In this document: one piece after another, positions 33,973-45,134 of the stretch
Layout of the letters: every line of letters begins with the position of its first letter
Numbering within the stretch: the first letter of the stretch is position 1
From: Moniliella sp. 'wahieum'
Lineage: Eukaryota > Basidiomycota > Moniliellomycetes > Moniliellales > Moniliellaceae
Assembly (NCBI GenBank): GCA_003971905.1
Contig: RSEE01000021.1
Span: 124,001 to 188,000 of the forward strand
Direction: 5' to 3'
Length of the DNA stretch: 64,000 nt
The notes under the pieces: model-generated
Seen by the model: only the letters and a program-made list of their open reading frames with translations
Database searches by the model: none
What the model was told of the DNA's origin: nothing
Made by a program: the position numbers and the translations under genes

Positions 33973-35132
33973 GACAGAATTGTCTCACCCACGCCGAATT
34001 CCCTCTGACATTTTTTTATATCAAAAAATGATGTCTTTTGGTGATCCGCTGTGTGGGGCCGTCCCCCCCTGTGACATATGTGACAGTTATAATTACAGTT
34101 ACAAGCTTTTTGAAAGATCTGATTTTTTTTGTTTCTTCTCTCTCGATGCTTTTTGCAGTGCACGTGTACATTATCGAGGAAAGGCACCCCGCTTTGACGC
34201 AGCGAATAGCGGGGAAGATGGATGGGCACGTTCCTCACATGTCACAACTATACTAGGTCGTTTTCTGTCCGCATTCTATAAACATACATCAGCATCAGAG
34301 GTGACTATAGGAATGATGCAATGATGGACGTGTGGTCGTTAATTTAAGCTTGAAGACTGATGCAGCGGGGGGCCCGCCGCACCCCATTACATCAGCGCCA
34401 TCAGCCAAGACATCGTTTTTTACTTCGACGCCGGGGGTTCCTATACTTTCGATGATGGATAGGCACTCGGGACATGATAGTACTCACCCTTCAAGCTTCA
34501 CTTAGCACTTAGCACTTCCCTTCGGCAGAAGCCTCCATATCAATATCAACAGGGGTTCCGTACCGCATGGACGTGTGGCTGATACAAAGAAATAAATGGT
34601 GGAGCACAGTGATACGAACCACTGCACCGTGGTGGCACGCAGGTGGAGGCACATAGATGATCGTCGATCGTCGATCGTTAATGATCGATGTGATCCCCCG
34701 CCTAGTATACAGTAGAAGGATGCTTCTACACTTTGTCTTTCTTATTCCTCTTCCGTATGCACCGGGGGGAGCACCTGCCATCTTGTCATGATTAAGGTTC
34801 GGTCCGTGGTGGCTTTTGCGTTGGGCACGCACACCCAAGCTTCAAGCTTCAAGAAAGACCACTAGTTGTCTCAATCATCCCACATCTCGCACGCCAAGCA
34901 ACAGAGCCATTGTACCATAGCATTTGCTCTCAAAGGGGTTAGTGATCCCATGCAGCCTCAGCGGCTTGGTACATGTGTCTGCAGCCGATCGCATATATAG
35001 CGAGTAATCATTGATCCGACAGCTCCCTACAGTCCGTCGGCTATAAAGCTGAACGATCCACATCAAGAGCACGCGTCCACTTAGCACACCACCCCCAACT
35101 CTTGGTCAGTGCACTCAGCTCCCACCCCTCTC
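33973..35132. other. AT-richer intergenic region
   Basis: T-runs and 'tatatcaaaaaatgatg' occur around 34011-34033, and 'gatcgtcgatcgtcgatcg' lies near 34658. 'gcttcaagcttcaag' repeats near 34839-34853. No gene was seen. The last 150 bases should hold the promoter of the secreted-protein gene at 35133. Confidence 0.5.
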
Positions 35133-36130
35133 ATGCACTCCCTCCTATTCTGGTCGATTCTTGGCACCGCTTCTACCTTCGCCGTGCTTCCGACCATTGC
35201 TCAAGGGTACAGTAATCCAACAGATGACGGTGGATCCAACCTTGGCTACTTTCTCCCGACTTTAGCAGCACGGAGAACCCCTTAACGTCATCATTTCGGG
35301 ATCCTCTAGCTCCGCTGTCTTGACCCAGGACGGTTTGATGGACTATGCCAACGCTCTGGGATACGGAAAAGAGGTACGCACGCAGCATCCCACCAGCCCA
35401 CAGAGCTTTCCTGTGCCATACTACGCCTCCTTTCATGGAAGCACCATTGGTTAACCTATCCTGCGCGTCTCCTTTTTGCTCGGGCTTGCCCTAGTGTCTG
35501 GGTTTGCACGGCGGCACCAAAATGCAAGCCAATCTGGGAGATGGAAAAGGATGGACAGACCAGTTGGACGAGGCCCGCTGGCTGTATGGAACAAGCCCTG
35601 GAATCGGCGCCTGCCTGGAAACGTTCAAAGGCGGCAACCACTTCCGTTTCTGGCAGCAAGCCTCCACCAACGCTTGGTTCCTTGCCGTGTCAGAGGAACA
35701 GGATCTTAGCGAGAATCACAACATTACCGTACTTTCTTTCCCACCCATCTCCCTTCGTGCTGGTGATAGATGTATCGCTGACCTCTCTCACCATTCCCCT
35801 TTCCTTTTCTCGTATACATAGGCAAACGGATATAACAGGTGCGTGCGCATGCCCCCCTCCCTCGTACCCCTATCCCCTCCCCAAATAAGCTCCAGAAAAG
35901 GCAGGAAAGAAAGAACTGACCCCGGAGCCTCTATGTCCTTTGATAACAGTGGTCGCGACAAGTTGGTGTCGGATGCTCAGACCAACCCGTCTTACAACGG
36001 GAACCAGTACAACACTGCAGTCGAGTACATTTCAGGCTGGTTGCCAACGGGCGCTTCGGGCATTGACCATGGCATTGCCATCGACGGAAAGACGGCCATT
36101 TTGACCGTGTCCGTTACCAGCTCGTCTTAA
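35133..36130 (+). CDS. Small secreted protein of a fungal hypothetical family
   Basis: Predicted extracellular protein of about 200 residues. Exon 1 (35133-35206) encodes a signal peptide ('MHSLLFWSILGTASTFAVLP', then TIAQG). Further exons are 35269-35373, 35495-35728, 35822-35838 (17 bases) and 35950-36130, with introns of 62, 121, 93 and 111 bases. The mature part opens 'HGEPLNVIISGSSSSAVL', then 'ANALGYGKECLGLHGGTK', 'GIGACLETFKGGNHFRFW', 'NAWFLAVSEEQDLSENHN' and 'TGASGIDHGIAIDGKTAIL'. The pattern matches a family of uncharacterised secreted proteins I recall from many basidiomycetes. Exon 1 is out of phase with exon 2 by one base; all other junctions are in phase. The three visible cysteines are few for a typical effector. 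Function unknown. Confidence 0.8.
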
Positions 36131-39070
36131 CGGTTCATGAGTCCATCAGTTCATGAGTTCGTGAAGAGTCAAGACGGGGTTTTCTACCGCCACCGTTCCC
36201 GAGTCTTACTGTTGGGATATAGAAGGGGCCTGTTATACAGGAAGAATGAGAGGAAGCAGGGATTGGAGCTGGAGCCAGAGTTGGGTTTGGGGGCGCACAA
36301 GGATAACGGGAGGATGAACAGGACACAACGTTGATGAGAGGCACCCGGGAGGGTATGGAAAGAGAGCGAGAAGGATAGGGCGGCGGCTTATACACATAAT
36401 AGCTGACCGTGAAGCAAAGGAAGCGCCCGGGTGGATGAGAAGGGTTTATGAAACGAACACTGCAAGAGGGGTGCTTGATAGAAGCATTACCCCAACAATC
36501 CCCCCTAGGGAAGTATTATGCTCTGCTGTTTGTCTTCGTCTTAAATCCGTTGTCTTGACTGTCCCGACTCAGCCTTAAGTGACCAGCTCTTTTGACCTCC
36601 CAGTATCCCCTCCACCCGCTACTTCTTCTTCAAAAAAGTCCAGCATCAAGTATCCTCCGTGCGGATTTCGCTGAGATCCACGGAGTCGAGTCAGTAGTTA
36701 TTGCAGTGACAGGACTTGTCCGACTCTGTGGATGCCTGCCTCATCGTCCTCCTACTCACTGGTCAACCTTTCAGGCCCAGAGACAACACATGCAGATATG
36801 CGATAATCGATAATCTTGCCCATTCCAGCGCATACGTACCATTGTCGTGCGAGTCGACGTCCCCATTAAGTGGACATCAGTCCTCACCTCGGTTCTAGTT
36901 CCGTTGGATCCGCATCAGGGTCGATAACAAGGGCAAGTTGACTGTATGGGTATGGTGCTGCACTGGGGAGTATTAGTGGGTACTATACCGGTAGCCCCCA
37001 AAGAAGCCCGATTCCCTTAGTTTCACTTAGTAGGTGTATTATGCCCGTCGATATTTCTTTCTGGAGGACAGGAGCGATCTCTATAACCGATAGCATCCTC
37101 TACCTCATCCCTTGGACAATGCGATACACTATCAACTGCATGCTAATCTCTGGGTTTTCGCATATGGTCTCTTTCTCCTCCATGCCAAAGCATCGCTAAG
37201 CCGGGCCCTGTTCCGGCATCCGCCTTTGATAAATGAGATATGACCTGAATGACTAATGCACCTTGGCAGAATTGCATAATCGCCATTATGTAGATTGCGC
37301 ACAACGGCCAGTTGTAATTGAGGAGAGATCTCGAGACGGCGTCGATCCTCTATCAAAACTGTACTCAACCAACATATCTATACTCTCTCCATCGTCGCCG
37401 CAGCGAAGTAGAGAGTAGTAACGCAGCTATCAAATGAAAGCTTATTTTAAAGAGAAGGATACATGATGGTGATGAAGGCAGAGCGTCGCGTGTGGATGTG
37501 TGCAACGGTTGAAGCGGTTGAAGGGAGGGAAGTTGGTGATGATGCAATCAGTGTGGATGTCAGACACAGCCGGACAGAAAACGCGGGGTCTATCTGCCGA
37601 TCATTCGCTCAATCTATCTATTCCTTCACCGGGATGGGTTCCTCTTGGCACGCTGAGGCCTGAGGACGGGATCAACCCCGCCGCTGCCGCGCGGCTGGCT
37701 GAGGGGAGGGGGCGCAGGATTCTGGAAGTGCAGTGTGGCGTTGCCAGATTGCTGTCAGTCCTGAGACCCAATTGAGCGTACGTTGAGTGCTGAGTGAGAG
37801 TGCTGAGCGCGCTGAGCGCCTGGGCGCCTGAGCGTTGCTTGAGAGGGTGGAGTGTGGAGTGGAGTACTCGGAGGTGAGTTCGGGGCTGAGATCTGAGACG
37901 TAGGATATCCCCAGTCAGAGTCATCCTGCTAGCCTGTGCTCGGTGAGGCTGACGTACGAATCAACAAAGCGCACTCTATTCTGCTCTGCTGTTCCGATGC
38001 GGGGGCCTGCGCCGTACGCGACACAATCGAAACGAGATCATCGTTCATCGAGTTCATCGTTCACCGCAGGCGCTCCGAGCCGCTCCCCCTTCGGAGCCTC
38101 GGGGTGATCCCGAGACGGCGGCAAGGGAGCGACGAGCAAAAACGATGGGACGGGCCAAGCTGGGCTGGGGGGTGCCCTGATAGGCGTCTCGGCAGGGGAG
38201 AAGACGGGAGACGGCGGGGCAGCGCCAGGGCGCAGGGCGGCAGGGCGGCAGGGCTGCAGCGCGGGCTTGGCTCTTATCGATTATCGTTTATCTGAGCCAG
38301 GCGCCGCTGGCTCGGAACAGACCCCGTGCGGGCGCAGCGCCACGGCGCTCTGCGAGCAGCCGCGCGGGCCATGCGGGCAGTGCAGACGCAGCCGCGCACA
38401 CAGGCAGGGCGCCAGCCTGCGCCAGCGCGTAGGTCGCCGTCATGCATGATGCGTGAGTTTATCGTTTATCTGCCTTGTCCCGCGCTCGCTCTGGTGCATG
38501 TGAGCACTGAGCCGCTGCCCGCAGCACGCCGCTGTGCGCGCCTCTTGTGCCGTGCTGGGCGAACAACCCCTCGACGCAGCACATGGCTGCGTTCGGGGCA
38601 CAGCGCCAGTGCGTCCGCCGTACGCCGTTTATCAGCCGCAGGCCGCGTGACTAGTGACGAGTGGCTGGTACCTGAGCCAGGCCCGACACAGCGGCCGCAG
38701 GCTGTGGGGCGCACTGAATTGTTCCATCCAGTTTTCCACCCGCACGCAGCCAGCACCAACTCCTCACCCACCCGCCCTGCTCCTGTTCCTGCGCCCCCCT
38801 CCCTCTGGCCCAGCTACGCTGTCACCCGTCACATCATGCGGCAGCTCCTAAGACCCTGCCGCACCAGCCCACTCCTGTGCCCACGCAGTACACCCGTATT
38901 CACTTCATCGAACCCACATCATTAAAAAGGTGCCCTAAGCCTGCGATTTCCCGCCTCGCCGAGCCGCCTTTCGACCCTCCTGTCTCCCCCCCCTATCCTC
39001 CCTCCATCCATCCTCCCGCCGCGTATCCACACACGCAGCATCTACACCTCGCTTCCTCTCGTCCTACGCC
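36131..39070. other. 2.9-kb intergenic region
   Basis: No gene was supported. Around 37765-37900 there is a run of gctgag/gtgagt-type short repeats. From about 38050 to 38800 the DNA becomes GC-rich. The final part (38900-39070) is pyrimidine-rich and is the likely leader of the permease gene. Confidence 0.5.
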
Positions 39071-40757
39071 ATGAGTCTGACCTCGTCCGACATTGAGAAG
39101 GCGGCGGTACCCGCCACCGCTTTCCCGTCCGACCCCAAGGCGCCCTTTGATTCCGACGAGAAGCATGATCTTCACGACCAGATCGACGTTGCGTCCTACC
39201 TCAATCCCGCCGACGAAGAAGAGGACCCGGACAATGCCACGCGCGAGATCCATTTGCCAGACAACGGCTTTGGGCGCTTCCTCAAGTCGGTGGGCCGTGG
39301 CAACCGCAGGCTGGAAAAGCTGATTGGGATTGAGGCGCGTGGGATTCAGCGTGTCAAGCCCAACGAACGCACCGATACCCACGTGTATGGCAACCTGATG
39401 GTCTGGCTTGCTGCCAATTGCTGTCTTCCCACTGTCTCCATTGGCGTCCTGGGGCCCTTGACATTTGGGCTGCATCTTGGCGACTGCCTTTTGACCGTTG
39501 CCTTTTTCTGCATCTTTGCTGCGTGCTTCCCGGCGTTCTGTGCCACGTTTGGCCCGAGGCTCGGGTTGCGCCAGATGACATCGTCTCGGTACGCATGGGG
39601 GTACTATGGTGCCAAGTGGGTTGCCTTGCTCAACTGCATGGCCTGTGTCGGTTGGTCCATTAGCAACACCATTTCCGGCGCTCAAACGCTGTCTGCGGTG
39701 GCGGACTTCAAAGGTGCCTTTACGTCGGGCGCGGTGGGTGTGGTGATCATTGCAATCATTACGCTCTTTGTGGGTCTGTTTGGGTACCGCATGGTGCACT
39801 GGTACGAGCAGATTGCGTGGATTCCCACTGCCATCTCCTTCCTCGTCATGCTCGGCGTCAGCGCCAAGCACTTTGTTCCAACCGATGGAAACCGGCTCGG
39901 CTGAGGCCGGGGCGGTGCTGAGTTTTGGCGGGACAATTTGGGGCTTTGTGATTGGCTGGGTCTCTCTCGCGTCGGACTACAATGTCTACATGCCGGAAAA
40001 CGCGTCGCGGAAAAAGGTCTTCTTGTACACCTACTGTGGCGTTGTGGTGCCCTGCATTCTCCTCATGTGGCTGGGCAGTGCAATTGCCAGTGCCGCGCTC
40101 AGTGCCGCCGACGCGGACGGTAACATTCTCCCGAATGCCAACCCGGTCCTGGCCAAGTGGTACCTCGGGTACCAAGAACACGAACTGGGAGGTCTTTTGC
40201 GGGCTGTCTTGGTGGGCCCCATGGGTGGTGGCGGCAAGTTCTTCATGGTTCTTCTCGTCCTTTCCGTCGTGGCCAACAACATTGTCAATGTCTACTCCAT
40301 GGGCCTGTCCATCTCGGTCATTTCCCACTACCTCGCTGCCATGCCACGCTTGATCTGGCCCGTGGTCGTCACTGCGATCTACATCCCTCTCGCCATTGTT
40401 GGATACAACTCGTTTGCCTCGTCGCTGGAAGACTTTATGTCAATTTTGGGCTACTGGCTTGCGATCTTTGTCACGGTGCTGTTGGAAGAACACTTTATCT
40501 TCCGCAAGCACGACTTTGCCAACTATCACGTCGAAAACACATGGAACAACAAGCGTAAGCTGCCCATGGGTTGGGGTGCCTTGGGCGCCTTCTGCTTTGG
40601 CGCTGCCGGCGTCGCGGTGGGCATGGACCAAGTCTGGTATACCGGACCGATCGCCAAGACATTTGGCGGTGACATTGGTTTCGAGCTGGCCTCGGGATTT
40701 GCTGGCTTGGCCTTCCCCGTGTTCCGCACCTTGGAGATCAAGTTCCTTGGGCGGTAA
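39071..40757 (+). CDS. Purine-cytosine permease (NCS1 family, Fcy2-like)
   Basis: Plasma-membrane proton symporter of the NCS1 family, expected to import cytosine and purines. Start ATG at 39071. A hydrophilic N-terminus of about 95 residues has acidic patches ('NPADEEEDPDNATREIHL') and then 'LEKLIGIEARGIQRVKPNER'. About twelve membrane segments follow. Family landmarks include 'LMVWLAANCCLPTVSIGVLG', 'FGPRLGLRQMTSSRYAWG', 'GWVSLASDYNVYMPENAS' and 'SVVANNIVNVYSMGLSI'. The only break is a one-base frame change near 39880-39900 ('KHFVPTDGN' to 'SAEAGAVLSFGG'); corrected, the protein is about 562 residues, close to yeast Fcy2 (533). It ends with 'VFRTLEIKFLGR' and TAA at 40757. No intron is visible. 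Confidence 0.92.
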
Positions 40758-41696
40758 AAAAAGCTTGGTCTTCAACCCCCCTCGTTGAACGCGTTTCGGG
40801 GCACGGGTGTCTGCAGGCAGACATTGATCTCTTCCCCAAGATCTCGTGGGACTCAGAATGTGCATATTGTACAGAACTTTGTTGTGCCTAGCGGAACGAT
40901 GAAACAACGCGCGGTGACCCCTTCCTCCCCTTCTCTCGTTCCCATCTTCTGTTCGCTGCAGCAGGACTTTTCTTCACTCCACGATGTATATGAGCCCTCT
41001 TTCATCCCATATTATCCCCGATGATGAGCCTCTCTATCTATACTGCAGGTATCCATGCCGTCATCTTTCTCCCACACTACTAGCTGCGCCAAATAATAGC
41101 AAATGATAGACACCCATGGACAGTGGAAGGAAGAATGTTGGATGGATGTTGGCCAAAAAGAGAAAATCGGCATCATCGATCATCCTCGCTTCCTGCTTTC
41201 CAAGCCAATGCCTTCCGTACTCTTTGGAGTGCTTGAGGTGGGAACAAGAAAGGCGTCCCGTTGGCAGGGGAAGACGTCCGGCAGGCAGACCCACTCGAGC
41301 TTGTTCTTTTTCTCCATATGGCAGTGTGGCCGACGTGTTACAGACGAGAAGCTGGGGCCGTGAGAACCATTTGTATACCTGTCACGGGCCTATAGCCTGC
41401 AGTGATGTTATAGTGGTAGACAATCACTGCGGACAAGATATTCCCGAGGCAAGGAGAGCAGAAGACCAACATGATAGAACTATGGGTTGTGGAAGGCTCC
41501 GAAGTTGGACGAATGCGTGCCTGGCTCCCGCCCCGACCTGCGCAGATGTCCTCGCCGAGATTGACGTTCTCCTGGTGCGAACAAATTTGGGGAGACGAGG
41601 ATCCCTGGATCGGGGGAGTATATACCTGTGTGCGACGGACCCCTTAGCTAATTAAATAAACCCTCTGACTGCTGTTGTATGACTTTTGTGACACAA
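40758..41696. other. Intergenic region, permease to tRNA
   Basis: It contains the permease 3' flank and the tRNA upstream region. The open frames here have no recognisable protein features. Confidence 0.55.
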
Positions 41697-41784
41697 GCAT
41701 CCTTAGCTCAGTGGTAGAGTGTTACTTTCCGGCTTTGCCCGAAAGTCATGGTAATGGTCGTCGGTTCGACCCCGGCAGGATTCG
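41697..41784 (+). tRNA. tRNA with short intron, putative Arg (CCG)
   Basis: A cloverleaf can be drawn by eye. The acceptor is gcatcct/aggattc with one mismatch at pair 2-71. The D arm is gctc-agtggta-gagt and the anticodon stem ttact/ggtaa. The variable loop is tggtc, and the T arm gtcgg-ttcgacc-ccggc. The anticodon loop opens tt-ccg-g and is followed by a 16-base insert, which fits a nuclear tRNA intron after position 37. The CCG anticodon (Arg) depends on this fold. Box A (tagctcagtgg) and box B (ggttcgacc) are good. Confidence 0.75.
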
Positions 41785-41785
41785 C

Positions 41786-41790
41786 TTTTT
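41786..41790 (+). terminator. RNA polymerase III terminator
   Basis: A run of five T directly after the tRNA discriminator base, as expected for Pol III termination. Confidence 0.75.
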
Positions 41791-42520
41791 GCCGGCCGCT
41801 CGTGGATGATGTTTCTTGTTTGCCACAAGCCCGTCGGTCAAGCTACAGCGACTCCAGTGCCCATTGCGTCCATCCTCCCACCGCTTTCACCGCATACGCC
41901 GTTTGAGATCGACGAGACAGGGAGGGGGAACCATGTCCTTTCCTCCGTTCTTCTACGCTATGACCATCAGCACCACTGACACTGGTACCGTAACCTCTTG
42001 TGTCGTTTGGGCTGATTGCACGTCCCTCCTACTGGGTAACAGTCGCGGGGCAATAGACACAACAACAACAAAGCAACCTAGTAACTTTATCCACTGGTGG
42101 ACACGGCCCCCGTCCGTTCGCACCCTGGTTGCGCGTGAGAGACACATTCCATTTCGGCTCTCAGGACACGCGATGCCTAGGCAGGGCCAACCGTTGTCTT
42201 TCCCACGCCGCCTTCTCTGCGCCGCCTACGGGAGAGACGGATGCGACGAGGAAGAAGCGAACAGATGGTTCGCGCGCCCTCGCCTCTCGCCCTACGTCGT
42301 GTCACCAGGCCAGGTGAGAAGTGTGGATCGTAGCTGGTCACGCGAGGGGGATTCGGTTGGATTTGGGATTGGGGGGCGGCGCGCAGCCATCAATGGATTA
42401 CGTTGTGAACCTTGGCAGGGGGGGGGTGATCGATGAAAGTAGATCGGAGGCGAAAGGAATCAAGGGGTTGACTGGATGGGGAGGGATTCAAAGGAGGCGA
42501 CGCGTGTGTGCCCGGGCGGG
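41791..42520. other. Intergenic region after the tRNA
   Basis: A 206-codon plus-strand open frame (41816-42436) crosses this interval but shows no domain, no start context and mixed composition; I do not call it. A G-run at 42419-42426 lies near its end. Confidence 0.5.
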
Positions 42521-43784
42521 TTACGAGTCGGCACCGAGTGCTTGGGCAATATCCTTTTCGCTGTACGCGGGGGGGCGTCCGTGGGGCAGCGGAGCGGAGG
42601 AGGCGGGGGCAGGAGTCGAAGGAGGCCGATGGGTGAGGTCCCCAGCACCGCCGTCCTTCTCAACGGTTGTGGACTCGTGCCATCCCGTGGCCAGCGCGCC
42701 GGCTGCCGTGGTCGAGGAAGAAGAAGAAGAGGGAGGGGCAAGCGGGGGTGGGTGCGTGTTGATGTTGGGCTACTGCATGCTGACGCTTTTCCAAGTCGTG
42801 CGCCAGCATGGCCGCTCCGACGCGGTTGGAGATGCTCAAGGCAATGCCTAGGAGCGGAATGCGTTCCAGAAACGCGCACATGAACCCGAAACTGCTCAGG
42901 GACCTCCTGCGCTCGGTGAGGAAGAGTTCGACCTGCGTCTTGGTCATTTTTTCTGTGCGAAAAAGGGCGTGAGCAGTTGCTGGGCATAGGAGGCCGATTG
43001 AAAGTACGACGAGACGGCCATGGAGAGACAGGGAATAAAGTCCAACGGCAAGAGAATGACTGTGGAACGACCGACGAACCGACGCATCGCATATACCCTG
43101 GTTAGTTATGAATCCGAAGATGCCCTGCCCAACTGATCTTGCCCAACCCACCAAAAGGCATTCTATCATGGACACCGTTCCTGCTTGGGTAGGGCAAGAA
43201 CAACACGAGCTCAGGAGAAAAAACGTACAACGGACAAAGACGCGCTGGAACAGCTTGTTCTGCAACCGGTTCGACAATGGTTGCTTGGCAAACAAGGCCT
43301 GAGCCTCGGCCAGAGGCGGGTTGGCCCATTCTTCCACGTAGGGAATCCACCACGTCGTCGCATACCCGCGCGAAGCTACTGTCGCACCGTACGCCTCGGT
43401 ACGGAATTGGCGTAGCCGACGGCCCATGACCAGTTCCAGGATGGTCTGGCATTGGCCCAAGAGGAAGAGGAAGGCGGCAAAGGTGGTGAGGGAAGGCAGC
43501 GGGAGGATCTGGGCATGGTCCTCTGCGTCATCCTCAGCATGGACAAAGAGATAATACAGCCCGCGCATGCCCAGCACACGAGCGCTGCCGTGCATAAAGT
43601 GGTTGACGAGGAACTTTTGCACGGGCCACGTCACCAACGCCCAGATCGACGCGACCACCGCACCCCGCCGCAGTAAGGGCTGGATGGAGGTCCACATGGG
43701 CTGCCACAGCGTCGGATCGTGCGCCAAGCGATACGCTCCGACAAAGGGGTAGACCGCAGGGATGTGAAGGAATTCTTGGGGCAT
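42521..43784 (-). CDS. EI24/Rrt8-like multi-pass membrane protein
   Basis: Integral membrane protein resembling the fungal Rrt8/outer-spore-wall (EI24-type) family associated with lipid droplets and sporulation; its role here is unknown. From ATG at 43784 it reads 'MPQEFLHIPAVYPFVGAYRL'. Membrane segments are 'AVVASIWALVTWPVQKFLV' and 'LTTFAAFLFLLGQCQTILEL'. An amphipathic part with 'VEEWANPPLAEAQALFAKQP' follows. An intron at 43098-43228 (131 bases) leads to 'RRFVGRSTVILLPLDFIPCL'. A run of seven A near 42955 shifts the frame, after which come 'MTKTQVELFLTERRRSLSSF' and 'FLERIPLLGIALSISNRVG'. A final frame change near 42730 gives a Ser/Thr/Pro-rich tail ending 'EKDIAQALGADS' with TAA at 42521. 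Exon phases at the intron disagree by one base. Confidence 0.7.
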
Positions 43785-45134
43785 CCTGGGATATGCTCTT
43801 GGTGGTCTTTGCCACAGTTGGCTTGGGAGCAAAAAGCAACAGGGGTTAAGGGGGTGGGGGCAAGGACAGCGGGAATTTAGGGAGGGTAGGAGGTAATAAG
43901 CAACAGAAATCCACTGCGCTGTCCACGACGAGAGTCTCTTGCGTATACAATTGCGTTCAAGTTATTGTGTCCCGCGAGAAGAAAACCCACAGTCATTATA
44001 GGCGAGAGACAAAGGTAATATAGGATGTGCCTGCCGGCCTGCCGGCCTGCCGTGTCTGTGCCACCGGACGAGTGTGTTTCTGTTGCGTTTTTGGTGGCAG
44101 TGCGCGCGGGCACGGCGAAGGCAGGGGTTGCGCTGGCGGGGCGGGACAGAGGACAGCGTAGCGCTCACTATAATAGTAGGTACCTACTTTACTGGTCTTG
44201 AGATGCAGATGGCTGTGCCCTCGGCCAAATCTACGTAGACCAGGCTGCTAGTCCGCGGACGTGCGCGGCCTGCGCGCCGTTGGACCGGCCGGCGGATGGA
44301 GCTGCTCGCCCGCTGAGGGCGCTGAGGATCCAAACAAGTTTCAAGCTCCCAGCATCGACATCGAACATCCCGTGCTTTCGTCCCACACTCGCCACGACAT
44401 GGTGTCACGTTGTAGTGCTTGAGATCTCAGTCTGAGATCAGCGCTCAGCTTGGGAGGGTTGCAAGCGCGCCGTGCAGGTTACATGTTACGTTGTTACCAC
44501 CGCATACGGATCAAGGGGGTTGCGAGCTCCATTGGCATGTTCGGCGCACTACGTCACCAACCGCATAGCCCCTCTCAGATCTCGCGTCTAACGCGTTACG
44601 CGCGTTACGCCGCTCCATTCAGACGTTCCGATCTTGCAATCAACCCTATGTCATGCTCTGCTTATGCGCCACAAGGTGGTGAGCTGGAGAATGGGGAGCT
44701 GGGATTGGCAGACCAAACGAGAAGGAAAAGGAAAGGGAAAGGGAAAGGAAAGGAAAGAGTAAAGGAAAGAGGAAAGAGGAAAGGAAAGAGGAGAGAGGAT
44801 AGGAAAAAGGATAGGATCGCATAAGGAAGGATAAGATAGGAGAGAGGATCGGAGGATCGGATAGGATAGGATAGGATAGGATAAGACAGGATAGGCAGAG
44901 GGGGTATGGTATGGTCCCCGGCCCAGCCTGCCCGCGCACTCCGGCGCAGCGCCCAGATCGAGGACCCAGGAACGACGAACGAGGAAGCAACGTCCAACCC
45001 GCCCGCGCTTTTCTCGTGCGCGTCCTTCGTCGCCCAGCGGGGCGCGGGGACGCGGACCACGAGACTTGGTACGCAGGGACGCAGGGACGCGAACCACGAG
45101 ACCTGGTACGCAGCGAGCAGCAGCGACACAGTCG
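43785..45134. other. Intergenic region with microsatellite
   Basis: Promoter of the EI24-like gene, then non-coding DNA. 'gcctgccggcctgccggcctgcc' lies at 44030-44052. A long purine microsatellite at 44721-44898 follows. Frames from the ArfGAP locus stay open across this DNA but encode only repeats such as 'ILSYPILSYP'. No separate gene was found. Confidence 0.5.
44721..44898. repeat. Purine microsatellite (GGAAA then GGATA)
   Basis: GGAAA-type repeats (44721-44810) pass into GGATA-type repeats (44826-44898), all on the plus strand. Confidence 0.85.

Noticed and set aside
41816-42436. 206-codon open frame after the tRNA
   Set aside because: Mixed composition, no domain, no splice structure and no homology recognised.
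44651-45134. Extension of the ArfGAP protein through the microsatellite
   Set aside because: The open frame continues only because the GGATA repeat lacks stops; the peptide (ILSYP repeats) is not protein-like.
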